DNA of 37,999 nucleotides from Caloramator proteoclasticus DSM 10124 (GTDB lineage: Bacteria; Bacillota; Clostridia; Clostridiales; Caloramatoraceae), in contig NZ_FQVG01000023.1 of the NCBI RefSeq assembly GCF_900129265.1, positions 1-37,999 of the forward strand, given 5' to 3'. Position 1 is the stretch's first letter. Every line of letters starts with the position of its first letter. Below the pieces are notes generated by a model. It did no database searches. It was not told where the DNA came from and worked only from the letters and a program-made list of their open reading frames with translations. This document shows, one piece after another, positions 1-7,808 of this stretch. The translations under genes and the position numbers were made by a program.

Positions 1-345
1 ATTAGGATGGAGCAAGGAAGGATTAAAGATAATGGCGAAGCTAAGGGTATTCAGCAAGAATGGAGGAAATTTAAGGGAAATAAGTGTGTTTAAGGAAGAT
101 GAAAAAGCCTTCAAGGTAAGTAAGAAGAAAATAAAAGAAGCGATAAGGAAGATAAATAAATCTTCACGCGAAGTTATGAATAATATAACGATATTGAACA
201 TAGGGAAAGTAACGCCAATTTACAGGATATTAAAATCAATAAAATATGAAAATATAATTTAAGTTTTTTAAATTTAACAAACGCCTTGAAACTAGCTAAT
301 TTAAGGGGTTGTCTATAAAAATTAACCTACAATATCTTGACACTA
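1..345 (+). mobile_element. Right-hand end of an ISLre2-type insertion sequence (cut by window edge)
   Basis: The segment contains the C-terminal end of an ISLre2-like transposase followed by about 80 bases of AT-rich non-coding DNA. The right boundary is placed near base 345 because a recognisable minus-strand coding start (manA-like, 346-387) stops matching its family exactly there. No target duplication or terminal repeat can be verified, because the left end of the element is outside the window. The boundary is inferred from the broken gene, not from a known end sequence. Confidence 0.6.
2..262 (+). CDS. ISLre2 family transposase, C-terminal fragment
   Basis: The reading frame is open from the left edge and ends at TAA 260-262. 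Its first visible residues, [15 protein letters not shown] followed by a NGG turn, match the conserved C-terminal signature of ISLre2 (UPF0236) transposases, which typically read GWSxxGAxxMAxLR. The tail after residue 45 is basic and poorly conserved, as is usual there. The internal ATG at base 32 is not the true start, because the family motif begins upstream of it. These transposases are mostly alpha-helical DDE-type enzymes of about 450-500 residues, so more than 80% of the protein lies outside the window. Whether it is intact is unknown. Confidence 0.72.
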   Translation, partial: LGWSKEGLKIMAKLRVFSKNGGNLREISVFKEDEKAFKVSKKKIKEAIRKINKSSREVMNNITILNIGKVTPIYRILKSIKYENII

Positions 346-387
346 TCTTTCTTTATAAACGGGTTGAAAAAATAATGGATATAGCAT
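343..387 (-). pseudogene. manA: 5' remnant of a manA-like (mannose-6-phosphate isomerase) gene, cut by the IS
   Basis: Read on the minus strand, AGGAGG (394-399) stands 6 bases before an ATG at 387. It opens a 14-codon frame, MLYPLFFQPVYKER, then TAG at 343-345. The strong ribosome site in front of so short a frame suggests a gene start left behind. The peptide resembles the N-terminus of type I mannose-6-phosphate isomerases, which usually runs PLxFxPVYKExIWGG. The match ends just before the expected IWGG, where IS sequence would begin. The rest of the gene is either left of the IS or lost. The intact enzyme interconverts mannose-6-phosphate and fructose-6-phosphate. Recognition rests on 14 residues only. 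Confidence 0.5.
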
Positions 388-472
388 AAAATACCTCCTG
401 TAAACTATTTTATTTATTCTTACTTTATTTTAACAAAACAATAAAAGAAAATAAATATAGGAGTTGAAATAA

Positions 473-1210
473 ATGGAACAATACTCAAATTTATCTTTAG
501 TATATGATGAGCTTATGGATGTAGATTATAAGAAATGGGCAGATTTTGTTAGCACATATTTTAAAGATAAAAATATTGAATTAAAATACAAAAAAGGTCT
601 CGAACTTGGCTGTGGTACAGGAAATATGACTATTTATTTAAAAAAACTTGGATTGGATTTAGTGGCATTGGATAGTTCAGAGGATATGCTTACAAAGGCA
701 GAGGAGAAATTAAGAAGAGAAAGATTAAGAGCTACACTATTGAAACAGGATATAAGAAGTTATAATTTAAATAAAAAATTTCCCTTTATATTTAGTTTTT
801 GTGACTGTTTTAATTACATAACAAACTATAAGGATTTAGAAAGTTCATTTAAAAATGTTTATAATCATTTAGAAGATGATGGTTATTTTTTATTTGATAT
901 TAGCACAGAATATAAATTAAGAAATCTAATAGGAGAAAAGACATTTACATTAAATAGAGAGGATATATGCTATATATGGGATAATTATATAAATGAAGAT
1001 ATATTGGAGATGTATATTACCTTCTTTGTAAAGGAAGGAAAATATTATAGAAGGTTTGATGAAAGGCATATACAAAAAATTTATAGGGTTGAAGAGATTA
1101 TAGAAGTTCTAAACAAAATAGGTTTTAAAGAAGTTGAAGTTTTTGATGACTATAAATTTAAAGATTATAGTCAAGATAGTATTAGAGCTGTATTTGTTAT
1201 AAAGAAATGA
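473..1210 (+). CDS. Class I SAM-dependent methyltransferase
   Basis: The protein has 245 residues. Motif I (LELGCGTGNMT, about residues 43-53) is the glycine-rich S-adenosylmethionine loop. Next come an acidic residue ending strand 2 (LVALDSS), a motif with D and the nucleotide-side loop (KQDIRSY), and FSFCDCFNYI as motif IV. The second half, with the DISTEYKLRN and IWDNYI segments, resembles the Methyltransf_25-type enzymes of Firmicutes, whose substrates are mostly unknown. The ATG at 473 follows TAGGAG (458-463) by 9 bases. Bases 388-472 are a short AT-rich region shared with the divergent manA remnant. The neighbours do not reveal a substrate. The gene converges on a small minus-strand gene. 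Confidence 0.88.
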   Translation: MEQYSNLSLVYDELMDVDYKKWADFVSTYFKDKNIELKYKKGLELGCGTGNMTIYLKKLGLDLVALDSSEDMLTKAEEKLRRERLRATLLKQDIRSYNLNKKFPFIFSFCDCFNYITNYKDLESSFKNVYNHLEDDGYFLFDISTEYKLRNLIGEKTFTLNREDICYIWDNYINEDILEMYITFFVKEGKYYRRFDERHIQKIYRVEEIIEVLNKIGFKEVEVFDDYKFKDYSQDSIRAVFVIKK

Positions 1211-1216
1211 TAATAA

Positions 1217-1363
1217 TTACTCATCTTCATCACAAAGTTCAACATCTTTATCTTTAACTCTGATGCTAATTTTTAAAAAGTCATTTTCGATTTTTATTTT
1301 TTTCTTTTTACCATCTTTAGATTGACGTACCTTTACTTTAAGTTTATCTTTTTGGGTATCCAC
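1217..1363 (-). CDS. Small basic/acidic protein of unknown function (48 aa)
   Basis: The minus-strand frame starts at GTG (1361-1363) and ends at TAA (1217-1219). GGAGTG (1370-1375) lies 6 bases upstream of the start, a normal Shine-Dalgarno position. The product begins MDTQKDKLKVKVRQSKDGKK, has a lysine-rich middle (KKKKIKIEN), and ends in a cysteine and an acidic tail (ELCDEDE). It has no membrane segment. I do not recognise the family. The clean ribosome site, balanced charge pattern and fit between the convergent methyltransferase and the hslO promoter favour a real gene. It is too short for length-filtered gene finders. TATAAT-like sequences at 1390-1402 on the minus strand could serve as its promoter. 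Confidence 0.6.
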   Translation of the reverse strand: MDTQKDKLKVKVRQSKDGKKKKIKIENDFLKISIRVKDKDVELCDEDE

Positions 1364-1449
1364 AAAAAACACTCCAATAAATCATTATATAATTATAATA
1401 TTCTTTAATTTTTCAAGTGTTACAACAATAATACTTTATACTTTAAATA

Positions 1450-1478
1450 TTGACTTGTATTGTACAGATTTGTATAAT
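1450..1478 (+). promoter_or_regulatory. Sigma-A promoter of hslO
   Basis: TTGACT (1450-1455) and TATAAT (1473-1478) are separated by exactly 17 bases, a near-consensus vegetative promoter. The transcript would start near 1485 and leave a leader of about 40 bases before hslO. Confidence 0.82.
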
Positions 1479-1526
1479 TAACCTAAATTTTATCCCTAAA
1501 ATATTTTATACTTAGGAGGAAATAAT

Positions 1527-2405
1527 ATGGGTAAATTAGTTAGAGCAACAGCCTCAAATGGAGATATAAGACTATTTGCAGCAATTACAACAGATATAGT
1601 AGAAAAAGCAAGACAAATACACGATTTAAGCCCGACTGCATCAGCAGCCCTCGGTAGATTATTAACAGCAGGCAGTATAATGGGAGCAATGCTAAAGGGT
1701 GAAAAGGATACGTTGACATTGTCTATGAATGGTAGAGGGCCAGCAGGTAATTTAGTAGTTGTTGCAAATTCAAAGGGTAATGTAAAGGGTTATATATCAA
1801 ATCCACACGTAGATTTGCCATTAAATGATAAGGGAAAACTTGATGTTGGTGGTGCAATAGGTAAGGATGGATTTTTAAACGTAGTAAAGGATATGGGACT
1901 CAAAGACCCATATGTTGGAAGTGTTCCTATATATACTGGAGAAGTTGGAGATGATATTGCATACTATTTTACAGTTTCAGAACAGGTTCCATCTGCAGTA
2001 GCGTTAGGTGTGCTTGTTGATACAGATATTTCTATAAAATCAGCAGGGGGATTAGTTATACAAATGATGCCGGGTGCAAATGAGCTACTTGCAGATATTA
2101 TTACATTTAGACTGCAAGAAATACCACCTCTTTCTACATTAATAGCAGAGGGAAAAACTTGCGAAGATATATTAAACTTACTGTTTGACGATATGGATTT
2201 AAAAATACACGAAGAGATAGATATAGCTTACGAGTGCGATTGTTCAAGGGAAAGAGTTGAAAAGGCACTTATTGCATTAGGAAAAGAAGAACTTGAGAGA
2301 TTAAAGGAAGAGGAAGAGATTATGCAGGTAGAGTGCCATTTTTGTGAAAGAAGATACCAATTTACAAAGGATGATATACAAAATTTAATAAATTCAATTA
2401 AATAA
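1527..2405 (+). CDS. hslO: Hsp33 redox-regulated chaperone
   Basis: Hsp33 is a cytoplasmic holdase that is switched on when oxidation releases zinc from four C-terminal cysteines and the linker unfolds. All four are present here, as CxC (C237, C239) and CxxC (C270, C273). Family landmarks of the N-terminal domain are clear: RATASNGDIR at the start, RGPAGNLVVVANSKGNVKGY in the middle, and GGLVIQMMPGA about residue 173. The 292-residue length is normal. AGGAGGA (1514-1520) precedes the ATG by 6 bases, and a strong promoter lies at 1450-1478. It appears to be monocistronic, with a hairpin following at 2424. Confidence 0.97.
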   Translation: MGKLVRATASNGDIRLFAAITTDIVEKARQIHDLSPTASAALGRLLTAGSIMGAMLKGEKDTLTLSMNGRGPAGNLVVVANSKGNVKGYISNPHVDLPLNDKGKLDVGGAIGKDGFLNVVKDMGLKDPYVGSVPIYTGEVGDDIAYYFTVSEQVPSAVALGVLVDTDISIKSAGGLVIQMMPGANELLADIITFRLQEIPPLSTLIAEGKTCEDILNLLFDDMDLKIHEEIDIAYECDCSRERVEKALIALGKEELERLKEEEEIMQVECHFCERRYQFTKDDIQNLINSIK

Positions 2406-2423
2406 AGATATAAAATATAATAT

Positions 2424-2469
2424 AAAGCCTCATTATGGTTATGTTGCATTAAACTATAAGTGGGGCTTT
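2424..2469 (+). terminator. Hairpin downstream of hslO, probable terminator
   Basis: AAAGCC (2424-2429) and GGGCTTT (2463-2469) close a long imperfect stem containing several G-T pairs and one bulge. The T run after it is short, so this is a weak or RNA-stabilising terminator at best. Confidence 0.45.
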
Positions 2470-2559
2470 AAAATTTACGATAAAAAATTAATAATCCTAT
2501 AAATTTTAGTTTTTTTTACACGATAAATATTAATGATAATACTGTAAAGGGTGTGTGGT

Positions 2560-3267
2560 ATGAAAAAGGAAGATTTGGGGGTTTTAAAAATATCAATGAG
2601 TTATTTCTTACTTGGTACTATTTGGGTGTTTTTTTCTGATAAAATATTATTTAAATCATTGAAATTCAGTGAAGGCTATTTGAATTATTCGATTATTAAG
2701 GGGATTGTCTTTATTGTATTTTCATCTGTATTTATTTTTGTTTTAGTAAAAAGGGAAATAAATAAAAGAATAAAGATTTGGGAATATTATGCAACACACG
2801 ATGCTATGACAAAGTGTCTAAATAGAAAAGCAGGTTTAGAAAAATTAAATACACTGCTAAAAAACTATTCATTGCGTTCACCTATATCAATTATTTATGT
2901 TGATTTAAATAATTTAAAAATGATTAATGATAATTATGGCCATAGTGAAGGAGATAAGGCTATTATTAGAATCAGTAAAATATTCAAACAATCTGTTAAA
3001 AAGGATGATTTTGTTGTTAGATTAGGTGGAGATGAGTTTTTGATTGTTCTTTTGAATTCTGATGAGAAGAATGCAGAAAAAATTATTGAAGTTATAAATG
3101 AGAAGATAAATGTATTAAATCTATCAAGTAGAGTAGAACTAAGTATAAGCTGTGGAGTTGCAACTTATACACAAGAATATATAAATATAGAAGACTTTAT
3201 AAACGAAGCAGATAGAAGGATGTATGAAAATAAGAAGCTTTTTCACTCACAGTTAAAATTTGCATAA
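2560..3267 (+). CDS. Membrane-anchored GGDEF diguanylate cyclase
   Basis: The enzyme is expected to join two GTP into cyclic-di-GMP at the inner face of the membrane. Two hydrophobic helices (about residues 8-28, with the GxIWVFFSD motif common in sensor N-termini, and 44-65) form a hairpin with almost no loop. A GGDEF domain (about 75-235) follows. The active-site motif GGDEF is intact at residues 156-160. The inhibitory-site position RxxD reads KKDD (147-150), so product feedback may be weak or absent. I chose ATG 2560 over GTG 2551, because AAAGGG (2546-2551) then has normal spacing. No EAL or other sensor domain is present. No terminator separates it from the tRNA promoter 19 bases downstream. 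Confidence 0.93.
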   Translation: MKKEDLGVLKISMSYFLLGTIWVFFSDKILFKSLKFSEGYLNYSIIKGIVFIVFSSVFIFVLVKREINKRIKIWEYYATHDAMTKCLNRKAGLEKLNTLLKNYSLRSPISIIYVDLNNLKMINDNYGHSEGDKAIIRISKIFKQSVKKDDFVVRLGGDEFLIVLLNSDEKNAEKIIEVINEKINVLNLSSRVELSISCGVATYTQEYINIEDFINEADRRMYENKKLFHSQLKFA

Positions 3268-3285
3268 AATAATTTTAAAAACGTA

Positions 3286-3314
3286 TTGACAAAAATATAA
3301 ATTCATTGTATTAT
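3286..3314 (+). promoter_or_regulatory. Promoter of the tRNA operon
   Basis: A consensus TTGACA (3286-3291) is followed after 17 bases by TATTAT (3309-3314). An overlapping TATAAT (3312-3317) gives 20 bases. The first tRNA begins at 3334. This is a strong stable-RNA type promoter. Confidence 0.75.
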
Positions 3315-3333
3315 AATTTATGTCAAATGAATT

Positions 3334-3409
3334 GGGCGCGTAGCTCAGCTGGGAGAGCATCTGCCTTACAAGCAGAGGGTCACAGGTTCGAGCCCTGTCG
3401 TGCCCACCA
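3334..3409 (+). tRNA. tRNA-Val (UAC)
   Basis: The acceptor stem GGGCGCG/CGTGCCC, D arm, anticodon loop CTTACAA and T arm GGTTCGAGCC all fit. CCA is encoded (3407-3409). It is first in a five-tRNA operon and 4 bases from the next tRNA. Confidence 0.96.
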
Positions 3410-3413
3410 TAAT

Positions 3414-3490
3414 GGCCCAGTAGCTCAGTTGGTTAGAGTGCCGGCCTGTCACGCCGGAGGTCGAGGGTTCGAGCCCCTTCTGGGTCGCCA
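3414..3490 (+). tRNA. tRNA-Asp (GUC)
   Basis: The acceptor stem is GGCCCAG/CTGGGTC and the anticodon loop CTGTCAC sits between CCGGC and GCCGG. CCA is encoded. The gene is 77 bases long. Confidence 0.96.
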
Positions 3491-3493
3491 ACT

Positions 3494-3569
3494 GGCCAGA
3501 TAGCTCAGTAGGTAGAGCAGGGGACTGAAAATCCCCGTGTCGCTGGTTCGATTCCGGCTCTGGCCACCA
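3494..3569 (+). tRNA. tRNA-Phe (GAA)
   Basis: The acceptor stem is GGCCAGA/TCTGGCC and the anticodon loop CTGAAAA sits between GGGGA and TCCCC. CCA is encoded. It is the likely ligand of the Phe T-box upstream of pheS (12014-12252), if it is the only tRNA-Phe in the genome. Confidence 0.96.
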
Positions 3570-3579
3570 ATTTATATAT

Positions 3580-3655
3580 GCGGGAATAGCTCAGTTGGTA
3601 GAGCGTCACCTTGCCAAGGTGAATGCCGCGGGTTCGAGTCCCGTTTCCCGCTCCA
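3580..3655 (+). tRNA. tRNA-Gly (GCC)
   Basis: The acceptor stem is GCGGGAA/TTCCCGC, with anticodon GCC in loop TTGCCAA, a normal T arm and an encoded CCA. Confidence 0.96.
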
Positions 3656-3666
3656 GAAATTAATAT

Positions 3667-3741
<75 letters not shown>

Positions 3742-3744
3742 AAG

Positions 3745-3779
3745 AATAGGGATAGAAGTAAAACTTCTATCCCTATTTT
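3745..3779 (+). terminator. Terminator of the tRNA operon
   Basis: A perfect 15-bp stem (3745-3759 with 3763-3777, AATAGGG...CCCTATT) closes a 3-base loop and runs into TTTT. Confidence 0.85.
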
Positions 3780-3812
3780 GCTAGTACGCATAGTTTTAAT
3801 GAAGGAGCGAGT

Positions 3813-4583
3813 TTGTCAATGGAAAAATTTATAGAAATACCAAATCTCCCAAAGGGGGAAGTCTCTTTGGTTGTGTGTGATGGAAGAATAAACTCAGATG
3901 TTGAATATAATTTAAGAGAGATGGGAATTAAAATTATCAAAACAAATAAACAAAAATTATTGTATGAAGCTGTATCCTATCATCCTGACATATTATTTCA
4001 CCATCTTGGGGGGGATAAAATAGTTATTGCACCCAATGTTGATGACAAATTTTATTATGCCTTAGAAGATGAGGGTTTTAATTTGATATTAGGCAAAGAT
4101 AAGATTGAAGGTATATATCCAAAGGATGTTTTATACAATGTTGCAAGACTAAAGGATGTTGCCATTTTAAACATAAGATATACTGATGAAGTTTTACTGG
4201 ATGAATTAATAAAAAGAAACATTAAACTTATTGATGTAAAGCAGGGCTATGCTAAATGTTCTGTATGTATTGTATCAGAGGATGCAATAATTACGTCTGA
4301 TAGAGGAATCTATAAAAAGGCTTTGCAAAATTCAATAAACTCCCTTCTAATTAAACCAGGATATATTGATCTTTTTGAACTAAACTACGGTTTTATTGGA
4401 GGATGCACAGGATTTATTTCAAATGACACCATAGCTTTTTACGGTGAAGTTGAATCACATCCTGAAGGTACTGAAATAAAAAATTTTTTGAATAAATTTG
4501 AAAAAAAACATCAAAATCTATCAAAAGGTAAATTAATAGATTATGGTACATTAATACCTCTTAAGGAATATTGTATAATATAA
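3813..4583 (+). CDS. DUF6873-type GME-fold protein
   Basis: The 256-residue protein has a PNLPKGEVSLVVCDGRI start and internal HHLGGDKIVIAPN and DVKQGYAKCSVCIVSEDAIITSD segments. These recall the clostridial DUF6873 family assigned to the guanidino-group modifying enzyme (GME) fold, that of amidinotransferases and arginine deiminases. GFIGGCTGF near residue 197 places a cysteine after a glycine pair, where GME enzymes carry their catalytic cysteine. The substrate is unknown. AAGGAG (3802-3807) lies 5 bases before TTG 3813 and 11 before ATG 3819. I list TTG, but ATG 3819 (two residues shorter) is possible. It lies just upstream of ytxC, separated by a hairpin. Confidence 0.8.
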   Translation: MSMEKFIEIPNLPKGEVSLVVCDGRINSDVEYNLREMGIKIIKTNKQKLLYEAVSYHPDILFHHLGGDKIVIAPNVDDKFYYALEDEGFNLILGKDKIEGIYPKDVLYNVARLKDVAILNIRYTDEVLLDELIKRNIKLIDVKQGYAKCSVCIVSEDAIITSDRGIYKKALQNSINSLLIKPGYIDLFELNYGFIGGCTGFISNDTIAFYGEVESHPEGTEIKNFLNKFEKKHQNLSKGKLIDYGTLIPLKEYCII

Positions 4584-4589
4584 CTTTTT

Positions 4590-4633
4590 AAGTTTATTAG
4601 TATATGTTTTTTCTACGAACATATACTAAACTT
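4590..4633 (+). terminator. Hairpin between the GME-fold gene and ytxC
   Basis: A 10-bp stem AGTATATGTT/AACATATACT (4599-4608 with 4618-4627) is extended by AAGTTT/AAACTT after a 3-base bulge. The 9-base loop starts with a short T run but no T tract follows. The ytxC ribosome site begins immediately after it, so it could be a weak terminator or an RNA-stability element. Confidence 0.4.
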
Positions 4634-4648
4634 GAAGGGAGTGATAAT

Positions 4649-5557
4649 ATGATTCTCCTATCAATTGGATTTAGTAAGGATAATAAAGAATTTTATGATA
4701 GATTAAACGAGCTCTGTCAGTATTTTAAAGAAAAAGGCGTAAATATTGCTCTATGTGAAAATAAAGTATCTAATATGAATTATATAAAGTGTGTTTTAAA
4801 GGAGACAGAAAAGGATATAAAGGTCTTTGATAGTTTTAGCGAAATGTTTTATATATATGTTTCGAACCTTATCTATGAATATATAGTGAATTATTATGAT
4901 TCTATTTCTATAGAAAAGATTATAAAAAATAATTATGATTTCTTATCCAATGAGGATGCAGAAATAATAAAAGAAAAGTGTATAATGGCATTAAACGGAA
5001 CAGGTATATTTACACAGGATGGAATACAGCTTATTATAAATAGAAAAAATACAATTCTAAAGCTAATAGAAGAGTATTTAGATGAAAATAAAGAGCTTAT
5101 TATAGATGGTTTTATTACCTTTAGATTAAGAAACTTTTCTAATGATTTAAAAAATATAGTAGAAAAGATTACAGAGGAATATATCATTGAAAAGGAATAC
5201 AGTGAGTTTATAAAGCTTTTAAAATATTTTGTAGATATACAGGAGAGTAAGTATGAGGTTGTTAATGTTATAATACAGAAGGATGGTAATTATTTAATCT
5301 ACGATAAACAATATAAAAATATAACATCAGATTTTTTTGAGGATTTTTCTTCTGACATTAAAATAGATGCAACTATTCACGATATGTTAATTAGTGCACT
5401 TATTACCTTTGCACCACAAAATATAGTGATTCACGGAGTTGAGAATTCAAAAAGTCAGGAGACAATTGAAACAATAAAAAATATATTTTCTGATAGGTTA
5501 AAAATTTGTAGTGGTTGTGAAATTTGTAAGTCAATTAACAATATTATATTGACATAG
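4649..5557 (+). CDS. ytxC: Putative sporulation protein YtxC
   Basis: The 302-residue protein opens MILLSIGFSKDNKEF and has the helical middle (GFITFRLRNF, then EKEYSEFIKLLKYFV) typical of the YtxC family. It ends in the family's C-x2-C-x2-C element (CSGCEIC) before the C-terminus. YtxC proteins are found in spore formers, often beside thrS as here. Their molecular role is not established. The start is ATG 4649: AAGGGAG (4635-4641) is 7 bases upstream, whereas the longer frame from 4604 would begin inside the preceding hairpin. The last two codons overlap the -35 box of the thrS promoter, so the two genes are packed with no spare DNA. Confidence 0.85.
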   Translation: MILLSIGFSKDNKEFYDRLNELCQYFKEKGVNIALCENKVSNMNYIKCVLKETEKDIKVFDSFSEMFYIYVSNLIYEYIVNYYDSISIEKIIKNNYDFLSNEDAEIIKEKCIMALNGTGIFTQDGIQLIINRKNTILKLIEEYLDENKELIIDGFITFRLRNFSNDLKNIVEKITEEYIIEKEYSEFIKLLKYFVDIQESKYEVVNVIIQKDGNYLIYDKQYKNITSDFFEDFSSDIKIDATIHDMLISALITFAPQNIVIHGVENSKSQETIETIKNIFSDRLKICSGCEICKSINNIILT

Positions 5558-5577
5558 CTTAATGTAATTAATATAAT
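5549..5577 (+). promoter_or_regulatory. Promoter of the thrS T-box transcript
   Basis: TTGACA (5549-5554) and TATAAT (5572-5577) are both perfect consensus with 17-base spacing. The -35 box lies inside the final codons of ytxC. The transcript would start near 5584. Confidence 0.88.
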
Positions 5578-5583
5578 ATTAAT

Positions 5584-5822
5584 TAAAATATAAAAAGGCG
5601 ATGAAGGGGAAGAGTAAATCAAACCCAGTTACCAGAGAGGGAAATCCGTAGGCTGAAAGATTTCCTTAATATGGTTGATTGAAAACCACCCCAAAGCTCC
5701 TACCTGAAAAATAGTAGGGATAGGCGTGATGCTGCGTTAATGCTAATGAGTGGACCATATAAGGTCAATTTGGGTGGAACCGCGAGAACTCTCGTCCCAT
5801 TTTTTGGATGAGGGTTTTTTTA
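5584..5822 (+). promoter_or_regulatory. Threonine T-box leader controlling thrS
   Basis: The conserved T-box sequence GGGTGGAACCGCG lies at 5772-5784. It is followed by a terminator stem (about 5789-5797 with 5807-5815) and a run of seven T. In Stem I, GGGG/CCCC and ATCAA/TTGAT frame the specifier loop. Its 5' side carries AGTA and its 3' side reads GAAA-ACC-A. The specifier is therefore ACC (5685-5687), a threonine codon that agrees with the downstream gene. Uncharged tRNA-Thr(GGU) would bind codon and T-box to stabilise the antiterminator. Confidence 0.92.
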
Positions 5823-5852
5823 TTTGCATAAAAAAGCTTAAGGAGGGATAGT

Positions 5853-7766
5853 ATGATTAAAGTTACTTTAAAGGATGGCAAAGTTTTAGAGTTTGAACAG
5901 CCAGTAAAGGTAGAAGAAGTTGCAAAAAAAATAGGTATGGGACTTTATAAGGCAGCACTTGCTGCAAAGGTTGATGGAGAAGTTGTTGATTTGATGAAGA
6001 CAATTGATAAGGATGCTGTGGTAGAAATACTTACCTTTGATGATGCAGATGGAAGATGGGCACTAAGACATACAGCTTCCCACATACTTGCACAGGCAGT
6101 TAAAAGACTTTATCCAAATGTTAAATTAGCAATAGGTCCAGCAATAGATAATGGATTCTACTATGATTTTGATGCAGATTTTGCTATTACACCAGATATG
6201 CTTGCTGAAATTGAAAAGGAAATGGAAAAAATTATAAAAGAGGATTATGAACTTGAAAGATTTGTGCTTTCAAGGGAAGAGGCAATAAAGTTAATGAAGG
6301 AAAAGAATGAAGATTATAAAGTAGAATTAATCGAAGAGCTTCCAGAAGGAGAGGAGATATCCTTCTACAAGCAGGGAGAATTTGTTGACCTATGTGCAGG
6401 TCCACACGTGCCATCAACAGGAAGAGTTAAGGCTATAAAGCTTCTTTCAGTAGCAGGAGCATATTGGAGAGGCGATGAAAAGAATAAGATGCTTCAAAGA
6501 GTTTATGGTACAGCCTTTACTAAAAAAAGTGAGCTTGATGCATACTTAAATATGCTTGAAGAGGCTAAAAAGAGAGACCATAGAAAGTTAGGTAAAGAAT
6601 TAGAACTATTTGCAATAATGGAGGAAGGCCCAGGATTCCCATTCTTCTTGCCAAAGGGTATGGTGGTTAGAAATGAACTTGAAAACTTCTGGAGACAAGT
6701 ACATCAAAAGAATGGATATAAAGAAATAAAGACTCCTATAATATTAAATGAAGCACTATGGCATCGTTCAGGACACTGGGATCACTACAAAGAAAATATG
6801 TATTTTACAAAGATAGATGAACAGGATTATGCAGTAAAACCAATGAACTGCCCAGGTGGTATCTTAGTATATAAGAGTCAAATGCATAGCTATAGAGAAT
6901 TACCACTTAGACTCGGAGAGCTTGGACTTGTACACAGACACGAAATATCAGGTGCACTACATGGACTTATGAGAGTAAGATGCTTTACTCAAGATGATGC
7001 TCATATATTTATGCTTCCATCACAAATAAGGGATGAAGTTTTAGGTGTAATCAACTTGATTGACCATATTTACAAGCTATTTGGATTTGAATATCACGTT
7101 GAATTATCAACAAGACCAGAGGATTCAATGGGAAGCGATGAGGATTGGGAAAATGCAACAAATGCACTAATTGATGCATTAAATGCAGCAGGACTTGAGT
7201 ATAAGATAAATGAAGGTGATGGAGCCTTCTATGGACCAAAGATTGACTTCCATCTTAAGGATTGCTTGGGAAGAACATGGCAATGCGGAACTATACAACT
7301 TGATTTCCAAATGCCAGAAAGATTTGATTTACACTACATAGGAGAAGATGGAGAAAAGCATAGACCTGTAATGATACACAGAGTTATATTTGGAAGTATT
7401 GAGAGATTTATAGGAATATTAATTGAACACTATGCAGGTGCCTTCCCAACTTGGCTTGCACCAGTTCAAGTTAAGATACTTCCTGTAACAGATAGAGCAA
7501 ATGAATATGCAAAAGAACTTGAGGAAAAGCTAAAGGATAATGGTATAAGAGTTGAAACAGATTTAAGAAATGAAAAGATAGGATATAAGATTAGAGAGGC
7601 ACAGCTTCAAAAGGTACCATATATGATAATACTTGGTGATAAGGAAGTAGAGGCAGCAAATGTTTCAGTACGTTCAAGAAAAGATGGAGATATGGGTGCT
7701 ATGGCGGTTGAAGAATTTATTTCAAAGATAAGAGAAGAAATAGATAAAAAAATAAGTACATTATAA
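5853..7766 (+). CDS. thrS: Threonyl-tRNA synthetase
   Basis: This cytoplasmic enzyme charges tRNA-Thr. The 637-residue protein has the full bacterial layout: a TGS domain (1-60), an SAD editing domain (about 65-240, with HTASHILAQAVKRLYP and the CAGPHVPSTG motif), a class II catalytic core (about 245-535) and an anticodon-binding domain (about 540-637). The zinc/substrate ligands are visible as C333 (PMNCPGG), H384 (DDAHIF) and H509 (MIHRVIFGS). AAGGAGGG (5840-5846) precedes the ATG by 6 bases. Expression should be governed by the Thr T-box directly upstream. The gene ends just before the infC leader promoter. Confidence 0.98.
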   Translation: MIKVTLKDGKVLEFEQPVKVEEVAKKIGMGLYKAALAAKVDGEVVDLMKTIDKDAVVEILTFDDADGRWALRHTASHILAQAVKRLYPNVKLAIGPAIDNGFYYDFDADFAITPDMLAEIEKEMEKIIKEDYELERFVLSREEAIKLMKEKNEDYKVELIEELPEGEEISFYKQGEFVDLCAGPHVPSTGRVKAIKLLSVAGAYWRGDEKNKMLQRVYGTAFTKKSELDAYLNMLEEAKKRDHRKLGKELELFAIMEEGPGFPFFLPKGMVVRNELENFWRQVHQKNGYKEIKTPIILNEALWHRSGHWDHYKENMYFTKIDEQDYAVKPMNCPGGILVYKSQMHSYRELPLRLGELGLVHRHEISGALHGLMRVRCFTQDDAHIFMLPSQIRDEVLGVINLIDHIYKLFGFEYHVELSTRPEDSMGSDEDWENATNALIDALNAAGLEYKINEGDGAFYGPKIDFHLKDCLGRTWQCGTIQLDFQMPERFDLHYIGEDGEKHRPVMIHRVIFGSIERFIGILIEHYAGAFPTWLAPVQVKILPVTDRANEYAKELEEKLKDNGIRVETDLRNEKIGYKIREAQLQKVPYMIILGDKEVEAANVSVRSRKDGDMGAMAVEEFISKIREEIDKKISTL

Positions 7767-7773
7767 AAATCTA

Positions 7774-7802
7774 TTGACATATAATAAATAGTATGTTATA
7801 TT
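7774..7802 (+). promoter_or_regulatory. Promoter of the infC-rpmI-rplT leader
   Basis: TTGACA (7774-7779) and TATATT (7797-7802) are 17 bases apart. It lies 8 bases after the thrS stop, with the transcript start near 7809. Confidence 0.83.
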
Positions 7803-7808
7803 AATTAA

